Shown here in pieces: positions 18,030-27,474 of a DNA stretch of 64,000 nucleotides. The stretch's first letter is position 1. The number at the start of each line of letters is the position of its first letter. Source of the stretch: Bifidobacterium olomucense (GTDB lineage: Bacteria > Actinomycetota > Actinomycetes > Actinomycetales > Bifidobacteriaceae); assembly GCF_012932375.1 (NCBI RefSeq), contig NZ_JAAIIG010000002.1, positions 351,097-415,096 of the forward strand, in the 5' to 3' direction. A model generated the notes under the pieces. It saw only the letters and a list, made by a program, of their open reading frames with translations, was not told the origin of the DNA and did no database searches. The translations under genes and the position numbers were made by a program.

Positions 18030-19461
18030 GCACCTCGCTCCACGTCTTGGCGGCTTTGGCGAATCGGTTGCCGCGATCCGCATAGGAGACGAACTGGTCC
18101 ATTGAGGCGCAGGCCGGGGCCATCAGCACCACGTCTCCGCCGGTCGCATAGCTGCCGGCGGCCTCGACCGCACGATCCATCACCGTGGCGTTGTCTGCCG
18201 GGTCGATCACGGTAGTCGGAATTTCCGGTGCTTGGCTGGCGAAAGCCTCGATCATCGGTGCCTGATCACGTCCGATGATCACGGCAGCCTTGATGGTATG
18301 CGCCTGATTCTTGACCAGATCCTCGAATCGACTGCCTTTGGCGAGTCCTCCGGCAATCCAAACCACGGACTTGGCGGGGAAGCTGGACAGCGATGCATGT
18401 GCGGCATGCGCGTTCGTGGCTTTGGAGTCATCCACAAAGCGAACGGTACCGTCGGCGAGTTTCGCTTCAGCTACGGTCTGGATGCGATGGCCGCCGGGCT
18501 TGAATTCACGCAGTGCGGCAAGCGCGGTATCAAGATCCGCACCATGGCCCAGCACCAGAGCCAAGGCGGTTAGCGCGTCCGCCACCAGATGAGGGTACAG
18601 AGAACCGTCCGGTTCCGCGAGATGCGTGAACTCGCGGATGGGAGCGATGCGACGTGGCGACTCGGCTGATCCGCCGGCCACGCCGCTTTTGTCCACGATC
18701 CACCCGTCGGCGATGCCGATCTGTCCGGCTTCGGGCGACTCCAGAGTAAAGCCTACTTTGCGGCATCCTTCAGCAGTTTCAGCCGCCAGAGCCAGTGCAG
18801 TGACCTGAGTATCCTGCGCATTGTAGACGACGACGTTACGGGCGCGGTGGAAGACTTTCGCCTTGTCGGCGGCGTAGCGTTCACGTCCACCGTGCCAATC
18901 CAGATGATCGTCGGCGATATTGGTGATCGCGGCGCATTCCAATTCCAGGGAATCGGTGAAATGCAGCTGGAAGGAGCTCAGCTCGACGCAGAGCACGTCA
19001 TGCCCCGGATTCGTGGCGCAACGGGACAGGCTCATCGACATGTCTCCGGAGGCGATATTGCCAGCCGTCGGCGCGTCCAATCCGCAGGCGGTCAACATGG
19101 CCGAAGTCATCTCCGTGGTGGATGTCTTGCCGTTGGTGCCGGTGATGCCGATCCAAGGGGCCGGCTTGCCGGTGCGAGCATTGTCCGCACGAAGACGCCA
19201 TGCGAACTCCACCTCGCTCATCACCGGAATGCCACGTCGCTGAGCCTCCACGATGAACGGCGTGCGTGGGTTGAACACCGGTGAGGTCATCACATAGTCG
19301 ACGTTCTGCCAGTCCACATCATCGAAGCTCTTCAGATCCGCTTGCGGCTTGCGCTCATCAACGCCGATGACATGGGCGCCGCGCTCACGCAACACCTGGG
19401 CCAACGATGTGCCGGATACCCCCAATCCGGCGATGACCACTGTTGTACCTGCTACCTGCAT
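18016..19461 (-). CDS. murD: UDP-N-acetylmuramoylalanine--D-glutamate ligase
   Basis: MurD adds D-glutamate to UDP-MurNAc-L-Ala. The N-terminal domain reads [20 protein letters not shown]. The ATP loop is [14 protein letters not shown], the Mg-binding region DDHLDWHGG, and the C-terminal motif [11 protein letters not shown] is intact. Length is 481 aa. The ATG at 19461 follows a textbook AAGGAGG, which settles it against the in-frame TTG five codons earlier. A gap of 117 bp separates it from mraY. Confidence 0.96.
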   Translation of the reverse strand: MQVAGTTVVIAGLGVSGTSLAQVLRERGAHVIGVDERKPQADLKSFDDVDWQNVDYVMTSPVFNPRTPFIVEAQRRGIPVMSEVEFAWRLRADNARTGKPAPWIGITGTNGKTSTTEMTSAMLTACGLDAPTAGNIASGDMSMSLSRCATNPGHDVLCVELSSFQLHFTDSLELECAAITNIADDHLDWHGGRERYAADKAKVFHRARNVVVYNAQDTQVTALALAAETAEGCRKVGFTLESPEAGQIGIADGWIVDKSGVAGGSAESPRRIAPIREFTHLAEPDGSLYPHLVADALTALALVLGHGADLDTALAALREFKPGGHRIQTVAEAKLADGTVRFVDDSKATNAHAAHASLSSFPAKSVVWIAGGLAKGSRFEDLVKNQAHTIKAAVIIGRDQAPMIEAFASQAPEIPTTVIDPADNATVMDRAVEAAGSYATGGDVVLMAPACASMDQFVSYADRGNRFAKAAKTWSEVHGLH

Positions 19462-19578
19462 TGTTCCTCCTTGCAATTGGAGTTTTCACGCGCTAGAACC
19501 GCGGCAAGCCCCATGTATTCGACCTCGTAGATTCGGGCTGTGTTTCGATGCCCTCGATCCAGATGATTCCCGGTGCCG

Positions 19579-20685
19579 TCAGCTGAACAGCAGACCGGAC
19601 CGGGTAACCCAATCGCCATAGAAAATGGTCAGGGCGAGCAGCACGAAGATGAGTTCGATCATCCAGAAACGTACCACCACCTTGGTTTCCGTCCATCCCT
19701 TCAGCTCGAAATGATGATGGATGGGCGCCATCTTGAACACACGTTTGTGGGTCATCTTGAAGTATCCCACCTGAATGACATCGCTCATTGCCTCCATGAC
19801 GTACAGGCCGCCCAGAATCACGGCAAGAAACTCCGTATGCGTGGCGATCGACAGCGCGGCGAACAATCCGCCAAGCGCCAATGAGCCGGTGTCTCCCATG
19901 AAGATGGAAGCAGGATTCGAGTTGTACCACAGGAATCCAAAGCACGCCACGGCCGCGCAGATCGCGATAACGGTCAGATCCAACGGATCCGAAACAGCGT
20001 ACGAGTAACCGCCATGGCTTCCGCCTTTAATGTGATAGCTTTCCCAGAATGCGATGACACCAAAACCAGTGAAGGCGATCATGGACGATCCGGCGGCCAA
20101 TCCGTCCAATCCGTCGGTCAGGTTCACCGCATTCGTCCACGCGGTCATCAGGAAGTTCACCCAGATCACGAACAGCACGATCGACACGGCACGTCCGGCA
20201 AAATCGAAGCTGAAGAACGGCTTTTCAATGAAACTGATGCCCGCCTGCGCACTCGGGAATCCCGTTTTGGTGGGAATCAGCAGCGCCAATACGGCATAGA
20301 TGGTGGCGAAGATGAACTGGCCGATGAATTTGCCGGCCACGGACAGTCCTTCGTTCTGCTTCTTACGCACCTTGGCGAAATCATCGATGAAGCCCAGCAC
20401 GCCCATGGACATCATGGCGAACAGCACCAGCACCGCAGACCATGAAGGCACATCGCCCGAATGAAGGTACCGGTACAGTGCAGATGAGGCCCACCCCAAC
20501 AGGATCGCGAAATTGATGACTACGCCACCCAGCGTAGGTGTGCCACGCTTGACCAGATGAGACTTGGGGCCATCCTGACGGATGTACTGTCCGTAATGCA
20601 GCCGGTGCACCAAACGTATCAGCATCGGCGTGCCGACCAAGGTGACGATCAACGACACCAACATTCCAATGATCAGAGCAATCAC
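19579..20685 (-). CDS. mraY: Phospho-N-acetylmuramoyl-pentapeptide-transferase
   Basis: MraY makes lipid I by transferring phospho-MurNAc-pentapeptide to undecaprenyl phosphate. It is a ten-span membrane enzyme of 368 aa with a GTG start preceded by AGAGAAG. Conserved catalytic segments are visible: the FIDDFAKVRKKQNEGL loop, NAVNLTDGLDGLA, GDTGSLALGG and the C-terminal MAPIHHHFELKGW. It lies 50 bp after murF. Confidence 0.96.
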   Translation of the reverse strand: MIALIIGMLVSLIVTLVGTPMLIRLVHRLHYGQYIRQDGPKSHLVKRGTPTLGGVVINFAILLGWASSALYRYLHSGDVPSWSAVLVLFAMMSMGVLGFIDDFAKVRKKQNEGLSVAGKFIGQFIFATIYAVLALLIPTKTGFPSAQAGISFIEKPFFSFDFAGRAVSIVLFVIWVNFLMTAWTNAVNLTDGLDGLAAGSSMIAFTGFGVIAFWESYHIKGGSHGGYSYAVSDPLDLTVIAICAAVACFGFLWYNSNPASIFMGDTGSLALGGLFAALSIATHTEFLAVILGGLYVMEAMSDVIQVGYFKMTHKRVFKMAPIHHHFELKGWTETKVVVRFWMIELIFVLLALTIFYGDWVTRSGLLFS

Positions 20686-20735
20686 GTGCGGCTTCTCTTT
20701 CTCGTTCGTTCTTCGTACAGACTATGCCAGCTGCA

Positions 20736-22211
20736 TCAGTTGCTTGTCCAACGTTCGGCAAGGGCGCTCAGACCCGAGGCATGGGATCCTTTGAGCAGCA
20801 CCACGGTATCCGGATGTTCATCGGCCATGGCCAGCACCAGACGCTCAGCCTGATCGATGCCATGAACACATTCGACCGTGGCGCGAGCATCGGCTGCATC
20901 ACCGGCATCCTTTGCACCTTGGGCCAAAGCCGCGGCCATGGCATCCAGATGAGCATCGTGGTCAGACCCCACAGCGATGATGGCGTCCAGTCCCAGTCCT
21001 GCGGCATATGAGCCCACGGACGCATGCAGCGCAGTCTCGTCGGGCCCCAATTCCAACATGGCACCCAGCAACGCCACTCGGAACGGAGTGCCGCCGTCGG
21101 CACTGGTCCATGCCTTGAGACCTTCAAGACCGGCCTTCATGGAATCGGGATTGGCGTTGAAGGAGTCATCGATCAAGGTGAACGAGGCATCCTGACGCTT
21201 CACCGTAGACAATGCCATACGATGCGGGCTGATCACGTGCTGTGCGGCCAGCACGTCAGCCACTTCATTCATGGTCATGCCATAACGCATCGCCACTGTG
21301 GCGGCGGCCAACGCGTTCATCACATTGTGGCGTCCCGGTATGCCCAGATGCACCTGCACCGTGTCACCCTGAGCGTTCTCCAAGGTGAATTGCGCATGAT
21401 CGGCATGATCGGAGGTGATGTTCTCCGCGCTCACTTCACCGTCGCGCGTACGGTCAAGGCCGAACCAGAGCACCGGGCCGGCAGCCAAAGCAGCCATCGG
21501 CGCCACATGTTCATCATCGGCGTTCAGCACTGCAGTGCCACCGGGCAACAGGCCCTTGACGATCTCGCTTTTCGCTTGGGCGATACGCTCCCGGGAGCCG
21601 AATTCGCCAAGATGAGCCACACCCACCTTAAGCACAATGGCCGTATCAGGCGGGGCGATACGCGTCAGCCGAGCGATTTCGCCAAGGTGGCTGGCACCCA
21701 TCTCCGCCACGAAGAACCGGGTGTGCTCATCTACCTTCAATGCGGTCAGAGGCAAACCGATCTCGTTGTTGAACGAACCGACCGGCGCAACCGTGGGGCC
21801 TACGTGTGCAAGCAGTGCGGCGAGCAGATCCTTGGTAGTGGTTTTGCCCACCGAGCCGGTCAGACCGATGATGTCGAAATCCGTATCCAACGCACGTCTG
21901 CGTTCGATATTGTGCCTGGCCAGTTCACCCAGCGCCTCGACGGTGTCCTCCACCACGATCTGGGACAAGGCGGCATCGGCAACCTCATGATCCACAATTG
22001 CCGCCACCGCACCTTGCGCGGCTACGGCAGGCACGAAATCGTGGCCATCCACGCGCTCGCCCTTGATGGCCACGAATACCGATCCTTCGCCAGCCTGCCG
22101 GGAGTCGCTCACCGCGCTGGTGGCCAAGCGCTCCGACGCCGGTCCTGCGACCAACCGCCCGTTGACCGCCTCGGCGATCTCCTCCACATTCATGGGAACC
22201 ATGTTCCTCAT
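20736..22211 (-). CDS. murF: UDP-MurNAc-tripeptide--D-alanyl-D-alanine ligase
   Basis: MurF adds D-Ala-D-Ala to complete the pentapeptide. The N-terminal UDP-binding domain (SDSRQAGEGSVFVAIKGERVDGHDF), the ATP loop GLTGSVGKTTTKDLL and the C-terminal motif LIDDSFNANPDSMKAGLE are all intact; length is 491 aa. Three nearby ATG codons (22211, 22202, 22193) are possible starts, and the ribosome site GAGGAAC suits the second or third. A 162-bp spacer separates it from the degenerate murE-like gene, leaving room for an internal promoter. Confidence 0.95.
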   Translation of the reverse strand: MRNMVPMNVEEIAEAVNGRLVAGPASERLATSAVSDSRQAGEGSVFVAIKGERVDGHDFVPAVAAQGAVAAIVDHEVADAALSQIVVEDTVEALGELARHNIERRRALDTDFDIIGLTGSVGKTTTKDLLAALLAHVGPTVAPVGSFNNEIGLPLTALKVDEHTRFFVAEMGASHLGEIARLTRIAPPDTAIVLKVGVAHLGEFGSRERIAQAKSEIVKGLLPGGTAVLNADDEHVAPMAALAAGPVLWFGLDRTRDGEVSAENITSDHADHAQFTLENAQGDTVQVHLGIPGRHNVMNALAAATVAMRYGMTMNEVADVLAAQHVISPHRMALSTVKRQDASFTLIDDSFNANPDSMKAGLEGLKAWTSADGGTPFRVALLGAMLELGPDETALHASVGSYAAGLGLDAIIAVGSDHDAHLDAMAAALAQGAKDAGDAADARATVECVHGIDQAERLVLAMADEHPDTVVLLKGSHASGLSALAERWTSN

Positions 22212-22373
22212 TCCTTCCCTGCGTTGTTCTTACGTTCCTGCCGTCTCACCGCGCTGCCGGACGCTCCGTCTGACGGCGAGCATGCCGCTCGCCAATGGTG
22301 CAGCCGACCGTTATGACGTTCTTCCTTGCCGGCCTCGGCACCCGACCGGGGGTACTCTCCTTGGCTCAGGCCG

Positions 22374-23237
22374 TTACTTCAGGTTCCCGGCCACGCGCAA
22401 AGCGCTTCGTATATTGTTCTTCCTCACTCCGGCCGCCAGCACCATGGCCACGGCCAAAGACAGATGCCCAAGCCGTCCGCGATCGTTCATGGCCGGGGAT
22501 TCCGCTGCGATCTCGTCGGATTCGAACGTCGTAGTGGTCATGGTCAATTTCTGATCGGCGACGAATGAGTACCGTTCTTTGAGCGCATCGACATCCTCCA
22601 TCAATTGCGCATGCTGAGCGCCCAATACATCCACATTCACCGACGCCAGCGCGTGCTTGGCCAGAGTCCTGCCGTTCAACGCCACGATTACCGCGGCCAC
22701 ACCGTCCTCGGCGCACACCGACAACGTGCGTTCGACGTCAAGAATGCCCAATGGGTAGTTCAAGGCCATCGTGTGGGTCATGGAGGTGGAACCGGCTGCG
22801 GAGATTACCGCCACCGGATTGCCCAGCATGTGCAGGAATTCGGCAAGCTGCGATACATCGGCCTCGATAGTGTCGTCATCCACCCCGGTCACCGCGAACA
22901 ACGCCATGGTGTTGGAGGGGTTTCCCGCAAGGCCTGACGCCAGCTCGCCCAGGACACGATCATCGCAGTCACCGTACATCACCGGAATATCGGCGTGCAC
23001 CTGTCCTTTCATCGAACGGGGCATCAACGCCGCATACGCCCCCGCCCGCTCGGCATAGGCCAGATCGGCGGTCTTCCGGCAGACGAACAACGAACCTGGA
23101 AACACCGTATCCATGGCATCGCTCAACGAAGTCACCGTAACGTTCGAGGCGAACGGCGGGTCCAGTTCAAAACCATATTGTTCGACCAATAGGCCCAAGG
23201 TCACCCGTTGGGCGATGGATTCGCTCACTACGCTCAT
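22374..23237 (-). CDS. Degenerate MurE-like protein lacking ATP loop and ligase domain
   Basis: This gene occupies the murE position but encodes only 287 aa (MurE is about 480-530). The N-terminal part resembles the Mur uridine-binding domain (TSLSDAMDTVFPGSLFVCRK). The segment AVTGVDDDTIEADVSQLAEFL aligns by eye with the MurE stretch VTGTNGKTTT, so the Walker lysine and threonines are gone. A reduced central domain follows, and the end (LAVAMVLAAGVRKNNIRSALR) resembles the end of the Mur central domain. The C-terminal ligase domain is missing. The frame is open, the ATG follows AAAGGTG, and codon use looks normal. This suggests a maintained non-catalytic protein rather than fresh decay. A working MurE must be encoded elsewhere. 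Confidence 0.75.
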   Translation of the reverse strand: MSVVSESIAQRVTLGLLVEQYGFELDPPFASNVTVTSLSDAMDTVFPGSLFVCRKTADLAYAERAGAYAALMPRSMKGQVHADIPVMYGDCDDRVLGELASGLAGNPSNTMALFAVTGVDDDTIEADVSQLAEFLHMLGNPVAVISAAGSTSMTHTMALNYPLGILDVERTLSVCAEDGVAAVIVALNGRTLAKHALASVNVDVLGAQHAQLMEDVDALKERYSFVADQKLTMTTTTFESDEIAAESPAMNDRGRLGHLSLAVAMVLAAGVRKNNIRSALRVAGNLK

Positions 23238-23261
23238 GACTTCACCTTTCCGCCTCGGACT

Positions 23262-25064
23262 TCACCACGTGACTGGAATAGCATTTTTACGGGCACTGGA
23301 TACAGGCACCTCATACTTCTGCATAAGGAACTCACAAATCTGTGCGGACACAGGACCTGCGGTCAGGCCGCCATAGGTACCGTCAGGATCCTTCATCACC
23401 ACGGTGACCGCATAGCGCGGATTGTCCGCCGGAATCACCACGGAGTAGTCGGAGATGATGGACGACAGTTTGCCGTCGGAACCCTGCACTTCTGCGGTAC
23501 CGGATTTGGCCGCCATACGATACCCATCGACGTGTACGAATTTGCTGTAGCTTTCCGCCACCGATTCCATGGCATTCATCATATCCGAAGCCACCTGCTC
23601 GTCGATGATGCGCGTAGATTCGCCTTTTTTGGTCTGCGTGGTCGTGCCGTTGGCATCCGTGGTCGATTTGATGATGGACTGCTGCTCCTTGACCCCTTTG
23701 TTGGCTATCGTGGCCACCGCGTTGTTCAGCTGCATGATGTTGACCGTATATCCCTGGCCGAACAGCACGGTGTTGCGCGTGCGCAAATCCCATGCGGAAG
23801 CCGAGGTCAGCCAACCTGCTGATTCGCCGGGCAGGTTGAGCCCGGTGGACTGGCCGATGCCGAACTTGGTCAGATACTCATAACGCTGTTCGTCAGTAAA
23901 GTTCGAGGCGGCCATGATCATGCCGATGTTCGAGGAATTCTGCAATATGCCGGCAAGCGTCCAGCGCTGGGTGCCGTGGTCGGACGAATCCTGATAGGTC
24001 TGTCCCTCAACGGTCATATGGTCCGGCACCGTGAACTGGTCGGTCATCTTGTGCAGACCCGTCTGCAGATAGCCGGACATGGAGATCACCTTGCCCACCG
24101 AGCCGGGTTCGAACGTTTCGGACACCGCGCGGGACGTGCCCATCTTCGCCTCATCGGTGCCGGCGGTCACCTCATCGCTGTCGGCCAGAGCCATAATCTC
24201 ACCGGTCCGGACATCCTGCACCACGGCGATGGCCCAAGCGGCACCATACTTGGATTTGGCTTCCTTCAGCGTCTTTTTGACATACCATTGCACGTCTCGA
24301 TCGATGGTCAGATTCACGTCATCGCCGTTTTTGGCGGCCACCGATTCGGTCATGGTTCCGGGAATCTCCTCGCCGCCGTTGCCACGCTGATAGGTCTCAT
24401 GGCCGTCGGTGCCGGTGAGGGCATCGTTTTCGATTTGTTCGATACCGGCCACTCCGGTGCCTTCATCGTTGACGCCACCGAGCAACGCACCCATCAGATC
24501 ACCGTCCGAATACAGGCGTTCGCTGCTCAGCTCACCCCATATGATGCCGCCCAGATGCAAGGCCTCGATGCTCCGCTTGACTTGCGGTGTGACGTCCTTC
24601 TTCAGAATCACGTATTGTCCGGTACCCGCCAGGGCCGCCCCCAGTTCCATGGCATTCATGTCAAGCACACCGGCAAGCAGACGTCCTACTGCGGCCGCGC
24701 CCGTGGTGCCTACCGGCTTGCCATCGATCTCGTGGCAGTAATCACGGGTGTCGTCATTGCAGGTGATCGGTTTGAATTCCTGAGCGGCCTCCGGATTGCC
24801 CACTATCGTGTACCGTTCGACGCTTTGGGCGAGCACCGTTCCATTGGTGTCCAGAATGCGTCCGCGCTTCGCGCTGAGCGTCACGGTCAGGGTACGGCTG
24901 GCCGTAGCGGCCTGAGCGGTCTGTCTGCCGCCGATAAGCTGCGTGGAAGCCAGCTGAATCAAGCATGCCGTAGCCACCACGGCCAGCGCCGCACCGATGG
25001 CGATGCATTTGCAGGCGAAGGTCTTCACCTTCGCGAACTGCACGATACGCTGAAAGGTCTTCAC
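23262..25064 (-). CDS. ftsI: Septal penicillin-binding protein (class B transpeptidase, FtsI)
   Basis: FtsI cross-links septal peptidoglycan together with FtsW. The 600-aa protein has a cytoplasmic start, one membrane span (about residues 20-40), a PBP dimerisation domain (KRGRILDTNGTVLAQS) and a transpeptidase domain. The active-site SxxK is S322-V-G-K325 in FEPGSVGKV, the SxN motif is SSN in ILQNSSNIGM, and the KTG-type motif is KSGT in AAKSGTAEV. The GTG start overlaps the ftsL-like gene by four bases (GTGA) and follows AAAGGTGG. Confidence 0.95.
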   Translation of the reverse strand: MKTFQRIVQFAKVKTFACKCIAIGAALAVVATACLIQLASTQLIGGRQTAQAATASRTLTVTLSAKRGRILDTNGTVLAQSVERYTIVGNPEAAQEFKPITCNDDTRDYCHEIDGKPVGTTGAAAVGRLLAGVLDMNAMELGAALAGTGQYVILKKDVTPQVKRSIEALHLGGIIWGELSSERLYSDGDLMGALLGGVNDEGTGVAGIEQIENDALTGTDGHETYQRGNGGEEIPGTMTESVAAKNGDDVNLTIDRDVQWYVKKTLKEAKSKYGAAWAIAVVQDVRTGEIMALADSDEVTAGTDEAKMGTSRAVSETFEPGSVGKVISMSGYLQTGLHKMTDQFTVPDHMTVEGQTYQDSSDHGTQRWTLAGILQNSSNIGMIMAASNFTDEQRYEYLTKFGIGQSTGLNLPGESAGWLTSASAWDLRTRNTVLFGQGYTVNIMQLNNAVATIANKGVKEQQSIIKSTTDANGTTTQTKKGESTRIIDEQVASDMMNAMESVAESYSKFVHVDGYRMAAKSGTAEVQGSDGKLSSIISDYSVVIPADNPRYAVTVVMKDPDGTYGGLTAGPVSAQICEFLMQKYEVPVSSARKNAIPVTW

Positions 25065-25513
25065 TGGGTTCCACCTTTGCTGGATTGATATCCATTCAAA
25101 TCGATGGACACGGACCCCTGCTGGGGAACCATGCCCATATCGCTGGCCTTGTCGGGAAGGGAAGCGACCAGCTGATCCAGCTTGGCCTGATCATCCTCGA
25201 CGTCCTGGGTGAGTCGGCTGATATTCGCCTCGATCTGTGCCGCTTCGAACGAGTTCTGCACCATCTGGGTACGCAACATCAGCGCGCCAAGCAGCGTGGC
25301 CATAAGAAACGCCACGGCGATAATGACATGCACCAACGGAGCGGTACGTGTGCGGGTCCATTCCAGAACCCGGGTCACCACGTTGCCGCTGGGTTCAGGG
25401 CGAGGATTGGAGATGACCCGCAGTTCCGGACGAGAGGAGGTAGTGGATGCTTTTGATTGGGGCCGATTGTGTGCCGGAGCCGCATTTGACCGAATGCTTC
25501 GTGCCATTGCCAT
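25061..25513 (-). CDS. ftsL: FtsL-like septum-formation protein
   Basis: This is a small bitopic membrane protein, 150 aa: a basic cytoplasmic tail of about 58 residues, one span (VHVIIAVAFLMATLLGALML), then a heptad-like extracytoplasmic stretch (QIEANISRLTQDVEDDQAKLDQLVASL) and a short tail. Architecture and position between rsmH and ftsI match FtsL, which binds FtsQ and DivIC and activates FtsWI. Sequence identity in this family is always low, so the call rests mainly on topology and synteny. It sits 6 bp after rsmH with GAGGAGGGG upstream and is translationally coupled to ftsI. Confidence 0.8.
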   Translation of the reverse strand: MAMARSIRSNAAPAHNRPQSKASTTSSRPELRVISNPRPEPSGNVVTRVLEWTRTRTAPLVHVIIAVAFLMATLLGALMLRTQMVQNSFEAAQIEANISRLTQDVEDDQAKLDQLVASLPDKASDMGMVPQQGSVSIDLNGYQSSKGGTQ

Positions 25514-25519
25514 GGGCTT

Positions 25520-26614
25520 TCAGCCCCTCCTCGTATGGTTCTTGATGTTCGTCTGACCGCCAGCATGGCTGCCATGCGCCCGGTTTCGTCCCGAACGCCG
25601 TGCGTTTTCGTTGGGGTGCTGCGCATCATAGGCGAAGCGGCTTCTCCACCGTTCGGGGATCGGGCGGCTCACCTCCACGGCCCGCAAGCGGACGGAGGCC
25701 GACCGCGGGTTGAACGCGATCTCTTCGTCATCCGCCTTGATGGCGCCGCGGGTGAGTTCTTTGAAGAACGGCTGCGCATCCGGCGGAATAACCGGCATGC
25801 CGGCGGGCACGTCCACGCGTAAACCCTGCGCCATGAATGATTTGACGGTTTTGTCTTCCAACGAATGGTAGGACTCGACCACCAAACGTCCACCTACATT
25901 GAGGCGGTTCGCGGCCTGCGGCAGTGTGGACGCGAGTTTGTCCAACTCGCCGTTGACTTCGATGCGCAACGCCTGAAACACACGCTTGGCGGGATTGCCG
26001 GCCGGACGATGGGCCTGTGGCACCACTTCGTCGACGAGCTGATTGAGCTGTCCTGTGGTAGTCAGCGGCGTACGTGAGCGACGAGCGACGATTTCGCGTG
26101 CGATCTGACGGGAGAAGCGTTCTTCACCGTACTGGGTGAAGATACGCGCCAGATCCGCGGCATCATAGGTGGCGAGAATCTGCTCGGCGGTCAAACTCTG
26201 GCTGACGTCCATGCGCATATCGAGTGGGGCATTATGGGAATAGGAGAAGCCGCGATCGGCTTCATCGATCTGCAGACTGGACAATCCAAGATCCATGAAT
26301 ACGGCATCCACTCGTTCGACGCCACGATCGGCAAGCACCTGGTCAAGCTGGTCGAAGGCGGCATGCACCGGTATGAACCGGTCAGCCAGACCTTCCTGTT
26401 CCATCCGCTGGGTCGCCAGCGCCAATGCCTCGCTGTCTCGATCAATGCCGATCAGCGTGGCCGAGGGGACGGCTTTGAGGAAGGCCGTGGAATGGCCGGC
26501 AAGTCCCAAGGTGCAATCCACCGCTATCGCGCCTTCCTTGCGCAACGCGGGCACCATCAGATTCACGCAATCGTTGAGCAACACCGGCTGATGAATCGTC
26601 GTCACATCCACCAT
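25520..26614 (-). CDS. rsmH: 16S rRNA (cytosine-1402-N4)-methyltransferase
   Basis: RsmH (MraW) methylates C1402 in the decoding centre of 16S rRNA using SAM. The N-terminus HQPVLLNDCVNLM, the SAM site VDCTLGLAGHSTAFL, and motifs MDLGLSSLQIDEADRGFSY and ESYHSLEDKTVKSF are typical; length is 364 aa. The C-terminal tail (about 30 residues, R/N/H-rich) is longer than in most homologs. The ATG overlaps the mraZ stop (TGATG) and follows GGAGG. Confidence 0.96.
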   Translation of the reverse strand: MVDVTTIHQPVLLNDCVNLMVPALRKEGAIAVDCTLGLAGHSTAFLKAVPSATLIGIDRDSEALALATQRMEQEGLADRFIPVHAAFDQLDQVLADRGVERVDAVFMDLGLSSLQIDEADRGFSYSHNAPLDMRMDVSQSLTAEQILATYDAADLARIFTQYGEERFSRQIAREIVARRSRTPLTTTGQLNQLVDEVVPQAHRPAGNPAKRVFQALRIEVNGELDKLASTLPQAANRLNVGGRLVVESYHSLEDKTVKSFMAQGLRVDVPAGMPVIPPDAQPFFKELTRGAIKADDEEIAFNPRSASVRLRAVEVSRPIPERWRSRFAYDAQHPNENARRSGRNRAHGSHAGGQTNIKNHTRRG

Positions 26615-27150
26615 CAGAACTCCACCTCCGGCAATACATCATCGGCAATATCGGAATATCCTTCTTCCTTTTCGGCCAGATAGGATTCCCATGCGTCCTT
26701 GTTCCACAGTTCGGCGCGCGTGCCCACGCCGATCACCACTACGTCCGACCCGAGATCGGCGTAGTCGCGCAGCATTTGCGGCACCAGCACCCTGCCTTGT
26801 TTGTCCGGCTGCTGATCGACGGCACCGGAAAGAAACACACGCAAATACTCACGGGCGGCCTTGTTGCCGACAGAGACTCGTTGGATCTGCGCGGCGATTC
26901 TGCGGAATTCGTCGAACGGCAGCAGATACACGCACCGCTCCTGACCGCGGGCCATCACCAGCCCCTGCCCCAGCTGCGCACGAAATTTGGCGGGAAGCGC
27001 CATTCGACCTTTTGCGTCGATCTTCGGTGTATAAGTGCCCAGCAGCAGGTTCAGGCCGGCCATCAGGTCGGATACGGAAGCAGAGGAGGAGCCCTGTGCG
27101 CCGGCACCGGTGCCGGCACCGGCTTCAAAGGCATCATGCTCCTGTGCCAT
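26614..27150 (-). CDS. mraZ: Transcriptional regulator MraZ
   Basis: MraZ is an AbrB-fold DNA-binding protein that controls the dcw cluster and is usually its first gene. Two SpoVT/AbrB-like repeats are visible, starting at LLGTYTPKIDAKGRMALPAKF and, in the second half, at FLSGAVDQQPDKQGRVLVPQM. The 178-aa protein carries an N-terminal extension of about 36 residues rich in A, G, S before the usual start of the family. The ATG at 27150 has a strong GGGAGGTGG, so the extension is probably translated. Its operator lies 54-88 bp upstream. Confidence 0.95.
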   Translation of the reverse strand: MAQEHDAFEAGAGTGAGAQGSSSASVSDLMAGLNLLLGTYTPKIDAKGRMALPAKFRAQLGQGLVMARGQERCVYLLPFDEFRRIAAQIQRVSVGNKAAREYLRVFLSGAVDQQPDKQGRVLVPQMLRDYADLGSDVVVIGVGTRAELWNKDAWESYLAEKEEGYSDIADDVLPEVEF

Positions 27151-27179
27151 GGCTCCACCTCCCCTCGTTTGGATGCTTG

Positions 27180-27208
27180 AAAATACACTTCGACCGACTG
27201 GCTCACCA
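27180..27208 (-). promoter_or_regulatory. Probable promoter of mraZ and the dcw cluster
   Basis: On the minus strand TGGTGA (27203-27208) as -35 and TATTTT (27180-27185) as -10 are separated by 17 bp. The -35 box overlaps the last MraZ repeat, which would let MraZ block RNA polymerase. Confidence 0.5.
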
Positions 27209-27238
27209 CTTTACCCCACAATTCCCCATTTTTCCCCA
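27204..27238 (-). promoter_or_regulatory. MraZ operator: four TGGGG-type repeats at 10-bp spacing
   Basis: On the minus strand TGGGG occurs at 27234-27238, 27224-27228 and 27214-27218, and a variant TGGTG at 27204-27208. The spacing is exactly 10 bp, i.e. one helical turn. This matches the known MraZ box design of repeated TGGGN with 5-bp spacers, recognised by the ring-shaped MraZ oligomer. Confidence 0.9.
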
Positions 27239-27474
27239 CACATACACGATTTGCGCACTCTTTTTGACGAAATCGGCTTATTTCAGGCATGTTGAGTGCT
27301 GCCGCAACCCGTTGGACCAAGACCCGCGCAAGGTGAAAACCATCACGACAGCCAGATATTCATCACGAATTCACTATGAGGAATCTCGGTCATCGCCCTC
27401 AACGTAGGGAGCGTGCGGTAAATTTGAATGCCTTGAGTCAGCAACCTCCAAGAAACGGAAACGAAGAGAACAGC

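Larger units (their letters stand above)
27151..27474. other. Divergent promoter region between mraZ and the HelD gene
   Basis: The left part carries the mraZ promoter and MraZ-binding repeats. The right part must hold the promoter of the rightward helD-serA unit, but I see no convincing -35/-10 pair for it. In-frame sequence upstream of the chosen helD ATG is not protein-like. Confidence 0.6.

Noticed and set aside
22374..23237. Simple pseudogene of murE
   Set aside because: There is no frameshift or internal stop, a good ribosome site is present and the missing parts are cleanly absent; a conserved reduced protein is more likely, although decay cannot be fully excluded without comparison.
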